A stretch of DNA of 64,000 bases from DASQPR01 sp963724705. GTDB lineage: Bacteria > Actinomycetota > Actinomycetes > Mycobacteriales > Micromonosporaceae. The notes under the pieces are model-generated. The model was not told where the DNA came from and did no database searches. It worked only from the letters and a program-made list of their open reading frames with translations. Made by a program: the position numbers and the translations under genes. Positions 19,893-29,440 of this stretch are shown here, piece after piece. The DNA lies in NCBI GenBank assembly GCA_963724705.1, contig CAVRVS010000007.1, positions 372,001 through 436,000 on the forward strand, in the 5' to 3' direction. Every line of letters begins with the position of its first letter. Positions within the stretch are counted from its first letter, which is position 1.

Positions 19893-20309
19893 TCTAATCC
19901 GCCCATCGTGAAGAAACTTCGGTGAGGTCGCTGCCCACCGGGTTGCGGGATGCACCGGCTATGACGCGACATCGAACGCCGAAGGTTGTCGTGTCCGAAC
20001 AGCCATATTCGAAATGAACTGCCGGCCGTGCCATCGTGGGTTCGCCTCGGACCCATGTGGACTCGGCGCTACCGCGTTGCCGCGTGTTGACAGGTCAGCG
20101 CCGGGTCGGGCCCGTCGTGCCTCATCCGGGCCATCACGGCACGCCTGGACCTGGTGAATCACGGTTAGCGACGCAGCGACGCCATTGACGGCTGCAAGGT
20201 CGTGGGCGTCGTTACGCGCCATCCTCGATCGCACGTCTCGCGACGTTGTCGTCGAGTCGGGCAATGTCAGCGAGTCGCGGACGTCACATGCGATATCCGG
20301 GGCTCGTAC
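19893..20309. other. intergenic region upstream of the propeller lipoprotein
   Basis: I see no convincing gene. A leftward open frame at 19959-20264 has unremarkable composition, no ribosome binding site and no recognisable domain. The region should contain the promoter of the lipoprotein gene and the end of the CoA-transferase gene. Confidence 0.4.
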
Positions 20310-21760
20310 TCAGCCGGTTGCCGATGGAATCTTCGACGGCCATGCCGGGGGGTCCGCGCCGTAGGGCACCAGACGGTCGTTGATGGGCAGGGTCATGTTG
20401 CTGAACGTGACCGGCGGCGCCAGGAACGTCACGGCGCCGTACGTGGTGTCGATCGAAACCGTCTCCGCCGGGTAGGTATCGGTTTCGGGCACCTGGCTCT
20501 GGGCCGCGACGTCGAGCAGGCCGAGTCCCTGGACCCACATCACGCTGCGGGTCAGCGACAGATTCACCTGGTACGAACCGCCTTCGGTGGCCCGCCGGAG
20601 CAGCGCGGCCATCATCCCGGCCGCCGCGCAATACCCGGTGACCAGATCGGCCACGTAAAACACCGGGGAGAACTTCGGCGCGCCGCCCTGGCCTTCTTCC
20701 AGCGCAAACCCGGACGTCACCTGCCCGTTCTGGTCAAATCCGGGCCGGTGCATCCACGGGCCGGAGTGCCCGTACGCGTTGGCCGACATGTAAACGATGC
20801 CGCGTTCGCTAGCGGCGGCAAGCGCTTCGGGCTGCAGGCCAAAACGGTCGATCACGGCGGGCGGTAGGTGCAGGCGAATACGTCGGCCGTGGCGGCCAGC
20901 CGCCGCATCGTCGCCACGTCGTTTTCGTACCGGAGGTCGAGGTACGCGTCGTACTTGCCGGCGTCGACGCCGAGATGCTGAGCGAGGGTGTCGGCGAACC
21001 ACGGCGAGCTGATGTGGAGCACCTCGGCGCCGTACTCTGCGAGCGTTCGGGCGCTGCGCGGGCCGGCGAGCACATGCGTGAAGTCGAGCACCCGGACGCC
21101 GTCCAGGGGTGAGTCTGCGTCGTCGGCGAACGGAACCGGGTCGCCGTCGGCGATCTTGACGATCTCGATCTGCGGTACCGCCGCGAGTGCCTGCCCCTGG
21201 GGATGGGCAAGCCACTCCTCGCGCGTCCTCGCCCGGCAGGCCGGGAGACCCGCGTCCGACAACGCTTGTACCAGATCCTCGGCGTCCCACTTGGCGACCT
21301 CGCGGGCGAAAGACCGCTTCTTGTTGCCGCAGTCGAAAAAGTTGAGGTAGCCGTTGAGCAGCTTCCGGTACGGCGGCCCGGCTTCGAGCATCACGTAGTG
21401 GCCGTCACGGCTCGGGAAGACACCGTTGACCTCGACGAATTCGGCTCCGACGTTGCTGGAGTAGCCGGCCTGCTCGACGAAGTGGGTCGGGTGCAGGTGG
21501 TGCAGCCCGTGGATGATGTCCATGGAGATGTCGGTACGCCCGCCGCCGCGGGCTTCCCATATCGCCGCGCCCGCGGCCGCGATCAGCAGGTGCGCGGTGC
21601 AGGACGCCTCGGCGAGGCGATGCGGCGAGCGGATGACCGGGTCGGACCCGAAGATGGTGGCCTCGCCGGTGAACCGCCCGGCCAGTCCGACCTGCTCCAT
21701 GAGGTCCGCCAGAGGCTTCAGCTCGCCGCGCCGAAGACTGCGCGCATCCTGTACGTTCAT
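20310..21760 (-). CDS. family III CoA-transferase (CaiB/BaiF), extended form, one frame break
   Basis: CaiB/BaiF enzymes move CoA between carboxylic acids. The usual N-terminal motif (LDGVRVLDFTHVLAGPRSAR) appears only near residue 215. It is preceded by about 200 residues that resemble the C-terminal half of the same family (ARGGGRTDISMDII, GHYVMLEAGPPYRKLL, LPACRARTREEWLAHPQ). The catalytic aspartate is probably the D in FYVADLVTGYCAAAGMM, in the C-terminal part. This gives a partly duplicated or permuted architecture of about 483 residues. The frame breaks near 20862 (CTYRP before AVIDRFGL), consistent with one lost C. The ATG at 21760 has GAGGGGGA upstream. Substrates are unknown. Confidence 0.82.
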
Positions 21761-21925
21761 GATCGATCCCCCTCACCCTGGTCGCCATCATTCGCTACCA
21801 GTGGCGGATCCGGCGGTGGATCAGCAATCACGGCCGAGCCGGTGATGATGCCGTTCCCGGTGAGGAATGTGCGGCAGCCCCGAGGTCCGTTCACGGCGGC
21901 GATGGCGCACGGAAAGCCGATGTGG

Positions 21926-22432
21926 TTACCGCTCGACGCAGTCGACGTCAATCTCCGCCGGCGCCGGCCCATCGGCGGCGACCGTCACCACCGACTGGGC
22001 GCGACAGGTGACCGCGCCGTCGCTGTACTGCGGACTCGTGCCGATCACGACGTACCGCCCTACTGGAACGCGAATCGTGAACCGCCCGTCCGAGTCGGTC
22101 CGAGTGCTACCAACCTTGGCGCCGCGGTTAAGGAACACCACCGTTCCCGACAATCCGCGTGGACCGACGCCGGCCGGGCCGCCCACCGCGCGGAGGATGC
22201 CGGTTGCGTAGATCATCACCGAGCCGCCCTGGCCGGCCGGAGGTCGATCGGTGTCGCCCGACCATGCCCGGATGCCGCCGATGCCACCCAGCACCACGGC
22301 GACGATCGCGGCCACGATGCCCCCAACCAGGTGCCGGCGACGCGACCGGTGCCGCACGAGGTCGTGGACCTGATCGGGCCGCGGCGTGACGGTTTCTGGA
22401 TCGATGCTCACGTCAGCTGTGACGCTTGACAT
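21926..22432 (-). CDS. membrane-anchored protein with a carboxypeptidase-regulatory-like beta domain
   Basis: 168 residues: a cytoplasmic N-terminus of about 35 residues rich in Arg/His (LVRHRSRRRH), one transmembrane helix (GGIVAAIVAVVLGGIGG), then an extracellular beta-rich domain. The stretch LSGTVVFLNRGAKVGSTRTD followed by DGRFTIRVPVGRYVVIG is the signature of the carboxypeptidase-regulatory-like/CNA-B fold. I chose the ATG at 22432 over 22468 because GGAA lies upstream and the residues before it are not conserved-looking. The 165 bases between this gene and the CoA-transferase gene hold no clear feature. Confidence 0.6.
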   Translation of the reverse strand: MSSVTADVSIDPETVTPRPDQVHDLVRHRSRRRHLVGGIVAAIVAVVLGGIGGIRAWSGDTDRPPAGQGGSVMIYATGILRAVGGPAGVGPRGLSGTVVFLNRGAKVGSTRTDSDGRFTIRVPVGRYVVIGTSPQYSDGAVTCRAQSVVTVAADGPAPAEIDVDCVER

Positions 22433-22478
22433 CGTTGCGCGGTTCCATGCGGATTCCGTACCCGGCACATCAAACGAA

Positions 22479-22513
22479 GCACCGGGCCGGCCCGTTTGGG
22501 GTCGACCCGGTGC
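22479..22513 (-). terminator. hairpin after a lipoprotein gene
   Basis: GCACCGGG (22479-22486) pairs with CCCGGTGC (22506-22513), just downstream of the leftward lipoprotein gene ending at 22528. The loop can pair further. There is no T-run. Confidence 0.5.
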
Positions 22514-22527
22514 CGTTGGAGGTTGGT

Positions 22528-23034
22528 TTACTCGGTCAGTGCGTTCGGGCAGTATTTCTCGAGCGCGGTCAAGCCCTGGAAGTCAGTGCCGAGGCTTTCC
22601 AGGTCGCTGATCGAGTTGACCTTGTTGATCTCGGCATTGAGTGCGTCCGCCGAGTCGTTCAGCGCCTTGGCGAGACCGGAGTCACTGGCCTTGCCGGCGT
22701 CCGCACGCAGCACGCCGACGAGTTGCGTCAGCGCCGTCTTGGCGGCCGTCAGAGCCTGCGACTCAATCGTGCTCGGGTCGGTGCCGGCGCTCCCGTTGGC
22801 GAGCCCGCTCATCGAACCCACAATGCTCGACTCCAGGGCTTTGCCCTGGTTCGTCAGGTCGGTGCAGATCTGTGACGTGCTTTCTTTCCCGCCACCGCCG
22901 GCCGCGCCGGGGTTTCCGGATGCCGGATTGCCGTTGCTACCGCATGCGCTGACGGCTCCGACGAGAGCGAGTCCGAGGGCGGCTGCCGGCACAGATCTCG
23001 AGACCCAGCGTGGAGTGTGGAACGTCATGCTCAT
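22528..23034 (-). CDS. small secreted lipoprotein
   Basis: 168 residues. The signal peptide (SRSVPAAALGLALVG) ends in the lipobox VSAC, followed by a Gly/Asn-rich linker and a helical domain with many Ala, Leu and Lys residues and two Cys (ICTDL and KYCPNA) that could form a disulfide. The ATG at 23034 is preceded by AGGGGGA at good spacing. I do not recognise the family. It is one of several short secreted proteins in 18.8-24 kb, but the genes are not in one operon. Confidence 0.7.
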   Translation of the reverse strand: MSMTFHTPRWVSRSVPAAALGLALVGAVSACGSNGNPASGNPGAAGGGGKESTSQICTDLTNQGKALESSIVGSMSGLANGSAGTDPSTIESQALTAAKTALTQLVGVLRADAGKASDSGLAKALNDSADALNAEINKVNSISDLESLGTDFQGLTALEKYCPNALTE

Positions 23035-23458
23035 ATCCCCCTGACCTTTCGGGTTGAGCCCGCTCCGGGGTGGTCGCGGACCTCGCACAGTAGACGGATC
23101 GCACAAACGTCATTCATTTGCCGGTCGCGGCCGTCATACCCTCGTTGCGGCGACCAGAAACCGTCGCGGCGTAACGCAGAATCACCCGGCGCGCCGCACA
23201 TCGGACGCACAGGACATCAAACTCGCCGGTCGACCGCCTGGCAACCGCTTGTCCGGACCACGACAGCCGCCGAGCCGTGACGACGTCCGCAGATTCAAAA
23301 TCTTGACCGGTGTACGGACGGCACCGGCGCCGTGGACCATCGTCCGGTGTTGCTTGTCGCATTGCCCTCCGTCAATGCGCAACCATTGATTGCATAATCC
23401 CTGAGCCATGGGTCCGTAGCCGGTTGGCCCGCGCGGCGGATCGAATAGGCTCGACATC
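23035..23458. other. 424-base intergenic region between divergent lipoprotein genes
   Basis: No gene or strong dyad is visible. It should contain promoters for both flanking genes. Local AT-rich stretches (for example CATTGATTGCATAATCC near 23383) could be promoter elements for the rightward gene. Confidence 0.4.
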
Positions 23459-23957
23459 GTGCACGTACGCCTCGTTGTCCTCGTCGCCCTGGCCGTTGCC
23501 GCGGGACTTGGCGCGTCGGCGTGCACATCCGCCGCCGGAACCGAGACGGCCGGCCGGCCGGCGTCGGCTCACCCGTCAAGTTCGGTATCGGCGTCGCCAT
23601 CAGCCACCGCCGCCGAAGGTCTATCTGGCCGCCAACGGGTGGTCGGCGGCATCGCCGGTATTCGAGCCGAAAAGCGTCGCAGTGTCGGCTGACTCGTCCT
23701 TCTATCTGGAGTCGATGACCTGGACGTGGTCGAGTACGCAGGCGATCGGCACTGGAACCGGCACGGTCAACACCTGCCAGCCGGACTGCGTTCACGGCAA
23801 GCACATCTCCGCGCCCATCAAGGTCGCGCTGAGCAAGCCGCAGCAGGTATGCGGACACGACTTCTTCACCAAAATGGTGATCACCTGGGTCGCCCGCAAC
23901 CCCGACCCAACCGAGCCGCGCACGTCGACTCTCGCGTCTGGCGCCCCGCTCTGCTGA
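23459..23957 (+). CDS. secreted lipoprotein, one frame break
   Basis: The N-terminus MHVRLVVLVALAVAAGLGAS with lipobox SAC marks a lipoprotein. After a Ser/Ala/Pro linker the frame shifts near 23605, where a single extra base separates SVSASPSAT from PPPKVYLAANGW. The remaining domain (about 110 residues) is beta-rich with three spaced Cys (TCQPDC, QQVCGHD) and a Cys at the very end, suggesting disulfides. Reconstructed length is about 165 residues. The start is a GTG at 23459. The family is not recognised. Confidence 0.6.
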
Positions 23958-24137
23958 CTGCCCCGCTCTGCTCTGCTGACCGCCGCGCTCCGCACGACTT
24001 CCCCTGCGCTGACGCGTCGCGGACCACCAGACGCTCGCGATCGACTCGACCGTTGCGGTCGTCCACCTGCGACAACGCGACCCCTCGACCCCGGTTGTGT
24101 GGAACGCTCGGAGGACACGGCTGTTCTGGGGGTGCTG

Positions 24138-25575
24138 ATGGACGGGGAGCAGGAAACGCCTCTCCGCAGTCCAGGCGAGCCAGCGATCACCGGTTCCCGG
24201 CGTTGGACCGCTCGCCTCGCCCTGCTCATCACGGCCGGGGCGCTGATTACGCCGTTGATCTTCGAAGGCTTCCGTAGCCTGATCCTTCTGGCGATCGGCG
24301 CGGTTGGGATCGGCGTCATCGCGATCGGACTGTGGTGGGCGCTGAGCCATCGAGGCGCGGTGCGTGTCGCCGGCCTAACGGTGGCCGTGCTCGCGGTCGC
24401 GGCGATTGTGGCGATCTTCATCCTCGCGAACTTCTGGTGGATCATCGCGCTCTCGGCCGCGCTGTGGTTGGTCGCCGGGGTCGTCGCCCGCATCGCGCTG
24501 CGCGGGACCGAACCGCATATGCACGAGTACGTCGCGCCGCCGGTTCGCCAGCCGTTCATGATCATGAACCCGCGTTCGGGCGATGGAAAGGTCGCTCGAT
24601 TCGGGCTGGTCGCGAAGGCGGAAGCACTCGGCGCGCAGGTTGCGTTGCTGGACGGGCCGGAATACGTCGACGTCGCCGCACTGGCCCGCGATGCCGTCGC
24701 CGCGGGAGCCGACGTGCTCGGCGTGGCCGGCGGTGACGGCACGCAGGCCCAGGTTGCCGGCGTCGCCGCCGAGCATGGCGTGGCGCTGCTGGTGATTTCG
24801 GCCGGGACCCGCAATCACTTCGCCCTCGATCTTGGTCTCGATCGCGACGACCCGTCGCACTGCCTGGACGCCCTGACCGACGGGGTGGAACTCCACATCG
24901 ACCTGGGCAGCGTGAACGACCGCCCATTCGTCAACAACGCCTCCTTCGGCGCCTACGCGGAAGTCGTACAGAGCCCCGAATACCGAGCCGACAAGACGCA
25001 GACGACGCTGCGCCAGTTGCCGGACCTCCTCGTCGGCCACGCGGGTGCGCGGCTTTCGGCCGAGGCCGGCCGCGGTACGGATCGAGGCGCCGCAGGCCGT
25101 GCTCGTCAGCAACAACCCGTACGGCACGGGCGACCCGTCCGGCCTCGGCCGCCGACCGCGGCTAGACCTCGGGACGCTCGGGCTGGTGGGCGTACGGGTG
25201 GACAACGCCCGCCAGGCCGCCGGCCTGCTCCGGGGCGCGGCATCTGGTCAAGTGACCGTCACGGCGGCCAAGGACGTGACCGTGGTCGCCGACACGCCAA
25301 CAATTCCGGTCGGTGTGGACGGCGAGGCGCTGATGCTCACCAGCCCGGTGCGGTGCAGCATCCGTCCCGGCGTGCTCCGCGTACGGGTCCCCCGCAACCG
25401 TCCCGGGCGTACGCCTCGGCCGACGCTCGACTGGCGACGTGTACGCGACCTGGCCGGGCGGCTGTTCGTACGTGCTGGCCGGTCGCCGGGAGCCGGGGCC
25501 TCGTCGGGAGCCGGGGGCTCGTCGGGAGCCGGGGCCGAAGGCACGGACGAAACGCCCGCCGGGCGGGCACCTTGA
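24138..25575 (+). CDS. membrane lipid kinase of the diacylglycerol/sphingosine kinase family, one frame break
   Basis: About four transmembrane helices in the first 135 residues precede a DAGK catalytic domain with NPRSGDGK (nucleotide loop) and VAGGDGTQAQVAGVA (the GGDGT signature). NNASFGAYAEVVQSPEYRA follows. The frame breaks near 25043; removing one G joins LLVGHA to VRGFRPRPAAVRIEAPQAVL. The C-terminal domain ends in a Gly/Ala/Ser repeat. Such proteins phosphorylate diacylglycerol or related lipid alcohols. The ATG at 24138 has GGGGG upstream. The PAP2 phosphatase gene follows after 27 bases; kinase and phosphatase of this type are often linked or fused in actinobacteria, pointing to lipid-phosphate turnover. 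Confidence 0.85.
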
Positions 25576-25602
25576 TGGCCGGCCCCTCGCCGCCCCGCGT
25601 TC

Positions 25603-26163
25603 GTGCACGAACTCGACGCCTTGGATCAGGCGGTGTACGAGGCGATCGCCGCCGTTCCTACGCCGTCGCTGGATCGCATGTTGGCGCGGCTGTCGGACGC
25701 GGCCGACCACTCGAAGCTTTGGCTGACAAGCGCCGGAGTGCTCGCCGTGGTTGGCGGGCCGAGCGGCCGGCGCGCGGCCGGTGTGGGGCTGGCCAGCGTC
25801 GGCATCTCGTCATTGATCAGCAATCTTGGAGTCAAATGGCTGGTCCGCCGGCGGCGCCCGGACCGCGCCGGCGCGATCGTCCCCGAGGAACGGTGGGTCC
25901 ACATGCCGGCGTCCCGGTCGTTCCCGTCCGGGCACAGCGCGTCGGCGTTCGCATTCGCGTCCGCGGTCGGAAATGCGTTGCCGCCGCTATCGCTTCCGTT
26001 ACACCTGGCCGCCGCGGCCGTGGCCTACTCGCGCGTGCACACCGGCGTGCACTATCCCGGCGACACGATCGCCGGTGCGCTGATCGGCACCACGTCGGCC
26101 GCGCTCGTCCGTCAGGCGTTGACTCGGTGGGAGCGCCGGCACGATCGGCCGGGCTATCGCTGA
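25603..26163 (+). CDS. PAP2-family membrane phosphatase
   Basis: A 186-residue phosphatidic-acid-phosphatase-type protein. All three catalytic motifs are present: KWLVRRRRP (C1), FPSGHSAS (C2) and SRVHTGVHYPGD (C3), separated by hydrophobic helices. It probably dephosphorylates a lipid phosphate or pyrophosphate at the membrane. The start is the GTG at 25603. An ATG overlapping the previous stop (25575) is in another frame, so a base error in the first 30 bases is possible. It is paired with the lipid kinase gene upstream. Confidence 0.88.
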   Translation: MHELDALDQAVYEAIAAVPTPSLDRMLARLSDAADHSKLWLTSAGVLAVVGGPSGRRAAGVGLASVGISSLISNLGVKWLVRRRRPDRAGAIVPEERWVHMPASRSFPSGHSASAFAFASAVGNALPPLSLPLHLAAAAVAYSRVHTGVHYPGDTIAGALIGTTSAALVRQALTRWERRHDRPGYR

Positions 26164-26194
26164 CCGGAGGCGTCGCCGATCGGTTGCCCGTGCC

Positions 26195-27112
26195 CTAGCC
26201 CAACCTGGCCGCCGCGGCTACGACGAATTCGTCGAGGGCCGGGTCGGGTTCTTCGGACACCATGGATACGACGTTGGTCAGGTCCCAGTACGGGTGGTAG
26301 TCCCGCCGGCCGGTGATGTCCTGCCAGCACGCAAGGAAGCGGTCGGCCTCGGTCTGGCCGTGGTGCTGGGCGAGGTTCACTCGGCAGTGCGACACGTCCT
26401 CCTCGGGCGGCCCAACGCAGGACGAGACCCAATCGACCACGCCGGTGATCCGCCCGTCGACCCACAGCACGTTGCCGGGATGAAAGTCGCGATGGACGAA
26501 CACCCGGTCGCTCGGCGGCGGCGGTCCCGCGTACGCCTCCAACGCCCGCTCCCAGGCCCACCGATGTTTCGTCCAGGGCGGCGGCACGAGACCGGGCTCA
26601 GGTGGGTACGGCGCCCAGTCGCTTAACTCGGGCGAGACGGCGACGGCATGGATCGCCGGAAGGACTTCGGCCAGGCGGCGCAACCATGTCTCCACACTGG
26701 CCGGCTCCCAGACGACATCGCCGGGCAGCGCGGACATCACGACCATGGGTGTGCCGTCGGTGCGGCCATCGAGATCGGCGGCCAGTAGGCGGGGCGCCGG
26801 CACCGCCGGCGCCGTCGCGTTCAACAAAGCCAAGACGGTCGTCTCGTTGCCCGGCGCCCACGGCTCTTCCGCGACCCAGTCCAGGACGTAGCGTCGCAGC
26901 ACTACGTCCAGCCGCGTTCGTGTCGGCGTCTCCAGGGACAGCGCATGCACGGCCGACGACGTGCCACCGTCGAGCGCCCGAATCGTGACAGCCCGTGCGC
27001 CCAATTGGGATTCAACCCAGGCCACGGCGGATTCGGGCGGCCGACTGCGCAGCCGGCGATGCAGCTGGTCGTCGAGGCCAAATCCGTATGCGGCGGGAAG
27101 CCGATCACTCAC
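26195..27112 (-). CDS. APH-fold phosphotransferase
   Basis: A 305-residue member of the aminoglycoside phosphotransferase/choline kinase-like fold. The catalytic loop VHRDFHPGNVLW (D as base) and the metal site GVVDWVSSCVGPPEEDV are clear. N-terminal segments (GGTSSAVHAL, VLRRYV) match the nucleotide loop and the ATP-binding lysine region, here Arg-rich. The start is a GTG at 27112. It is convergent with the PAP2 gene and divergent from a second APH-fold gene. The substrate is not predictable; antibiotic resistance should not be assumed. Confidence 0.85.
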   Translation of the reverse strand: MSDRLPAAYGFGLDDQLHRRLRSRPPESAVAWVESQLGARAVTIRALDGGTSSAVHALSLETPTRTRLDVVLRRYVLDWVAEEPWAPGNETTVLALLNATAPAVPAPRLLAADLDGRTDGTPMVVMSALPGDVVWEPASVETWLRRLAEVLPAIHAVAVSPELSDWAPYPPEPGLVPPPWTKHRWAWERALEAYAGPPPPSDRVFVHRDFHPGNVLWVDGRITGVVDWVSSCVGPPEEDVSHCRVNLAQHHGQTEADRFLACWQDITGRRDYHPYWDLTNVVSMVSEEPDPALDEFVVAAAARLG

Positions 27113-27251
27113 GCCGCCAGGCTGACGCGCGAGTTGGCTGGCCGCAACCCGTTTGCCGGCCGGGTCGTGCGCGACATCGCTCGCTCGACGTCATCGGACC
27201 GACAGTCGCACGCGACAAATCTCAGTGACGCCGGTAGTCATCCCCGCGATA

Positions 27252-27998
27252 ATGCGCGACGTGGAAGAGGTCAAGGTCGTCGTCGCCCATCAGGAACGCG
27301 CAACCCTTCGCGTCGGCGACGTGTTCCTGAAGATCGACACTGATCAGACACGCATCGACGTTGAGGTCGAGGCGATGGCCATGGCGCCGATCCCGACTCC
27401 GGAGGTCTTGTGGCGCAAGCCGCCCGTGCTGGCGCTCGCCGCAGTCCCAGGGACGGCACTCGGCCGCCTGGGCAAGCCGTCGACGGCGTCGCCAGCGGCG
27501 TGGGCCGCAGCCGGTGCCGCCGTACGAACGCTGCACGACGCGCCGCTGCCGCCATGGCCTGGTCGGAGCCTCGACGAGCTCGCGTCGTGCCTCGCCGGCG
27601 AGTGCGAGTGGCTCGTCGCCAACGGCGTCCTTCCCGCCGACGTGGTCACGCGCAATCGCCGGCTCGCCGAGACTGCGCTCCGGCCGTGGACACCGGTGTT
27701 CATCCACGGCGACCTGCAAGTCGACCACGTGTTCGTCGACAGTGACGCGGTCACCGGCGTCGTCGACTGGTCCGAGGCGGCCCAGGGCGACGCGCTCTTC
27801 GACCTCGCCATCCTCACGCTCGGACACACGGAGCACCTTGGCGACGTCGTCGCCGGCTACGGCACCGCCGTCGATCGCGACCTCATCCGTGCATGGTGGT
27901 CGTTGCGATGCCTGACTAACGTGCGCTGGCTGGCCGAACACGGCTACGGCTCGCCGGACGAGTTCCCCGAGGTCGCCGTGCTGCGATCCGGGCGGTGA
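27252..27998 (+). CDS. APH-fold phosphotransferase
   Basis: 248 residues, shorter than its divergent neighbour. It has the catalytic loop FIHGDLQVDHVFVD and the metal-binding GVVDWSEAAQGDALFDLA of APH-type kinases. The N-terminus VVVAHQERATLRVGDVFLKI contains the expected ATP-binding lysine. I chose the ATG at 27252; the frame extends upstream but with poor coding character. A hairpin and tRNA-Ser(CGA) follow. The substrate is unknown. Confidence 0.82.
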   Translation: MRDVEEVKVVVAHQERATLRVGDVFLKIDTDQTRIDVEVEAMAMAPIPTPEVLWRKPPVLALAAVPGTALGRLGKPSTASPAAWAAAGAAVRTLHDAPLPPWPGRSLDELASCLAGECEWLVANGVLPADVVTRNRRLAETALRPWTPVFIHGDLQVDHVFVDSDAVTGVVDWSEAAQGDALFDLAILTLGHTEHLGDVVAGYGTAVDRDLIRAWWSLRCLTNVRWLAEHGYGSPDEFPEVAVLRSGR

Positions 27999-28008
27999 GC
28001 CCGCAGAG

Positions 28009-28052
28009 ATCAGCAAGCGGGCCACCCAGACCGGGGCGGCCCGCTGCTGGTC
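28009..28052. terminator. hairpin between an APH gene and tRNA-Ser(CGA)
   Basis: GATCAGCAAGCGGGCC pairs with GGCCCGCTGCTGGTC with one bulge and one wobble, between two convergent transcription units. It can serve the leftward tRNA and the rightward kinase gene. Confidence 0.65.
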
Positions 28053-28057
28053 AGGAG

Positions 28058-28144
28058 CGGTGGCGGCGGGATTTGAACCCGCGGAGGGCGTAAACCCTCA
28101 CACGCTTTCGAGGCGTGCTCCTTAGGCCACTCGGACACGCCACC
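28058..28144 (-). tRNA. tRNA-Ser (anticodon CGA)
   Basis: Class II tRNA read leftwards. The acceptor is GGTGGCG with CGCCACC, the anticodon stem CACGC/GCGTG has loop CTCGAAA (anticodon CGA), and there is a long variable arm and T loop TTCAAAT. The CCA end is not encoded. Confidence 0.96.
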
Positions 28145-28232
28145 GCCGAGAAGGGTACCTGACCGCCGGCCGTACGCGCTCGTCGGTAGGCGCGCACCGC
28201 AGCTCATCGCGAAACCTGGCAGGATCAGGCCC

Positions 28233-28955
28233 ATGAGTACGCACATCGGCGCCAAGCCCGGCGAGATCGCCCCGCGGGTCCTGATGCCGGGCGACCCACT
28301 GCGGGCGAAGTGGATCGCCGAGACCTACCTCGACGACGCGAAGTGCTACTCGACCGTCCGCAACATGCTCGGCTTCACCGGCACGCTACCAGGGCGTCGA
28401 CGTGTCGATCCAGGGCTCCGGCATGGGCATGCCGTCGGCGTCGATCTACACCCACGAGCTGATCGCCGAGTACGACGTCGACGACCTTGATCCGGGTCGG
28501 CAGCTGCGGTGCGATCACCGACGATCTGCAGCTCCGCGACGTGATCGCGGCGAGCTCGTCGTGCACCGACTCGGCGATGAACCGCGTCCGCTTCGACGGG
28601 CTGATCGACTTCGCGCCGGTCGCCGACTTCGGGCTGCTCCGCAACGCCGTCGACGCGGCCGCCGAGCGCGGCATCTCGATGCGCGTCGGCCCGGTCCTCG
28701 CCGCCGACGCGTTCTACACCGACCGGCCCGACCTGTTCGACAAGCTGGCGATGTACGGCGTGCTCGCGGTCGAGATGGAGTCGGCCGCGCTCTACACGAT
28801 CGCCGCGCGGTTCCGGGCCCGCGCGCTGACGATCCTGACGGTCAGCGATCACATCAAGACCGGCGCGCAGACCACGTCGGAGGAGCGCGAGCAGACGTTC
28901 GGCCAGATGGTGGAGATCGCGCTCAGCCGCGATCATCAAAGACCAGACCCCTTAG
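28233..28955 (+). CDS. deoD: purine nucleoside phosphorylase, DeoD type (three frame breaks)
   Basis: Cleaves purine nucleosides with phosphate to base and ribose-1-phosphate. Reassembled, it reads STHIGAKPGEIAPRVLMPGD, then YQGVDVSIQGSGMGMPSASI, LIRVGSCGAITDDLQLRDV, VLAVEMESAALYTIAARF (nucleoside-binding EMES) and TVSDHIKTG (catalytic Asp). Breaks near 28387 (extra C), 28492 (extra T) and 28930 (extra C) each restore family text when one base is removed, and the last gives the end AIIKDQTP and stop at 28955. Reconstructed length is about 239 residues, typical. The ATG at 28233 has AGGA upstream. The stop overlaps the convergent tadA stop. Confidence 0.88.
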
Positions 28956-29440
28956 CGGTACGGCTGGAAGAACGCTCGCATCATCGCCGCGCTCTCCTCG
29001 GCGAGCACGCCGCCGTACACCTCGGGACGGTGGTTGAGCCGGCGGTCCCGTACGACGTCCCACAGTGACCCGACGGCGCCCGTCTTCGGCTCCCAGGCAC
29101 CGAAGACGAGCGTCGAGACCCGCGCCAGAACGAGGGCGCCCGCACACATCGTGCACGGTTCGAGCGTCACGACGAGGGTGCAGCCGTCCAGCCGCCACTC
29201 TCCGACGGCCGATGCGGCCAGCCGGAGCGCCAGGATCTCGGCATGGGCGGTCGGATCGCCCGTCCGCTCCCGCGCGTTGCGGGCGTGGGCCAGCTCCGTA
29301 CCGTCGGGCGCGAACACCACCGCACCGACCGGGATGTCCTCGGCCTCGGCCGCGCTGGGGTGGGGCGGCACGGCGACATCGATCGCCCGCCGCATCCACG
29401 CCTCGAAGTCGCTCGGCTCGCCCGGACGCACCGCGCTCAC
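28952..29440 (-). CDS. tadA: tRNA-specific adenosine deaminase
   Basis: TadA deaminates the wobble adenosine of tRNA-Arg(ACG) to inosine. The zinc-binding and catalytic motifs are H66-A-E68 (TAHAEILAL) and C96-T-M-C99 (EPCTMCAGAL). At 162 residues the length is normal. The GTG at 29440 overlaps the stop of the upstream gene (GTGA), a coupled arrangement. Its substrate tRNA-Arg(ACG) is encoded in this window at 59543-59615. Confidence 0.95.
   Translation of the reverse strand: MSAVRPGEPSDFEAWMRRAIDVAVPPHPSAAEAEDIPVGAVVFAPDGTELAHARNARERTGDPTAHAEILALRLAASAVGEWRLDGCTLVVTLEPCTMCAGALVLARVSTLVFGAWEPKTGAVGSLWDVVRDRRLNHRPEVYGGVLAEESAAMMRAFFQPYR

Noticed and set aside
19959..20264. 101-residue leftward frame upstream of the propeller lipoprotein
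   Set aside because: No start signal, no recognisable motif and a composition typical of random GC-rich frames.
21757..21972. Leftward frame between the CoA-transferase and the membrane-protein genes
   Set aside because: It overlaps the 3' end of the upstream gene, starts with an Arg run and shows no domain or ribosome binding site.
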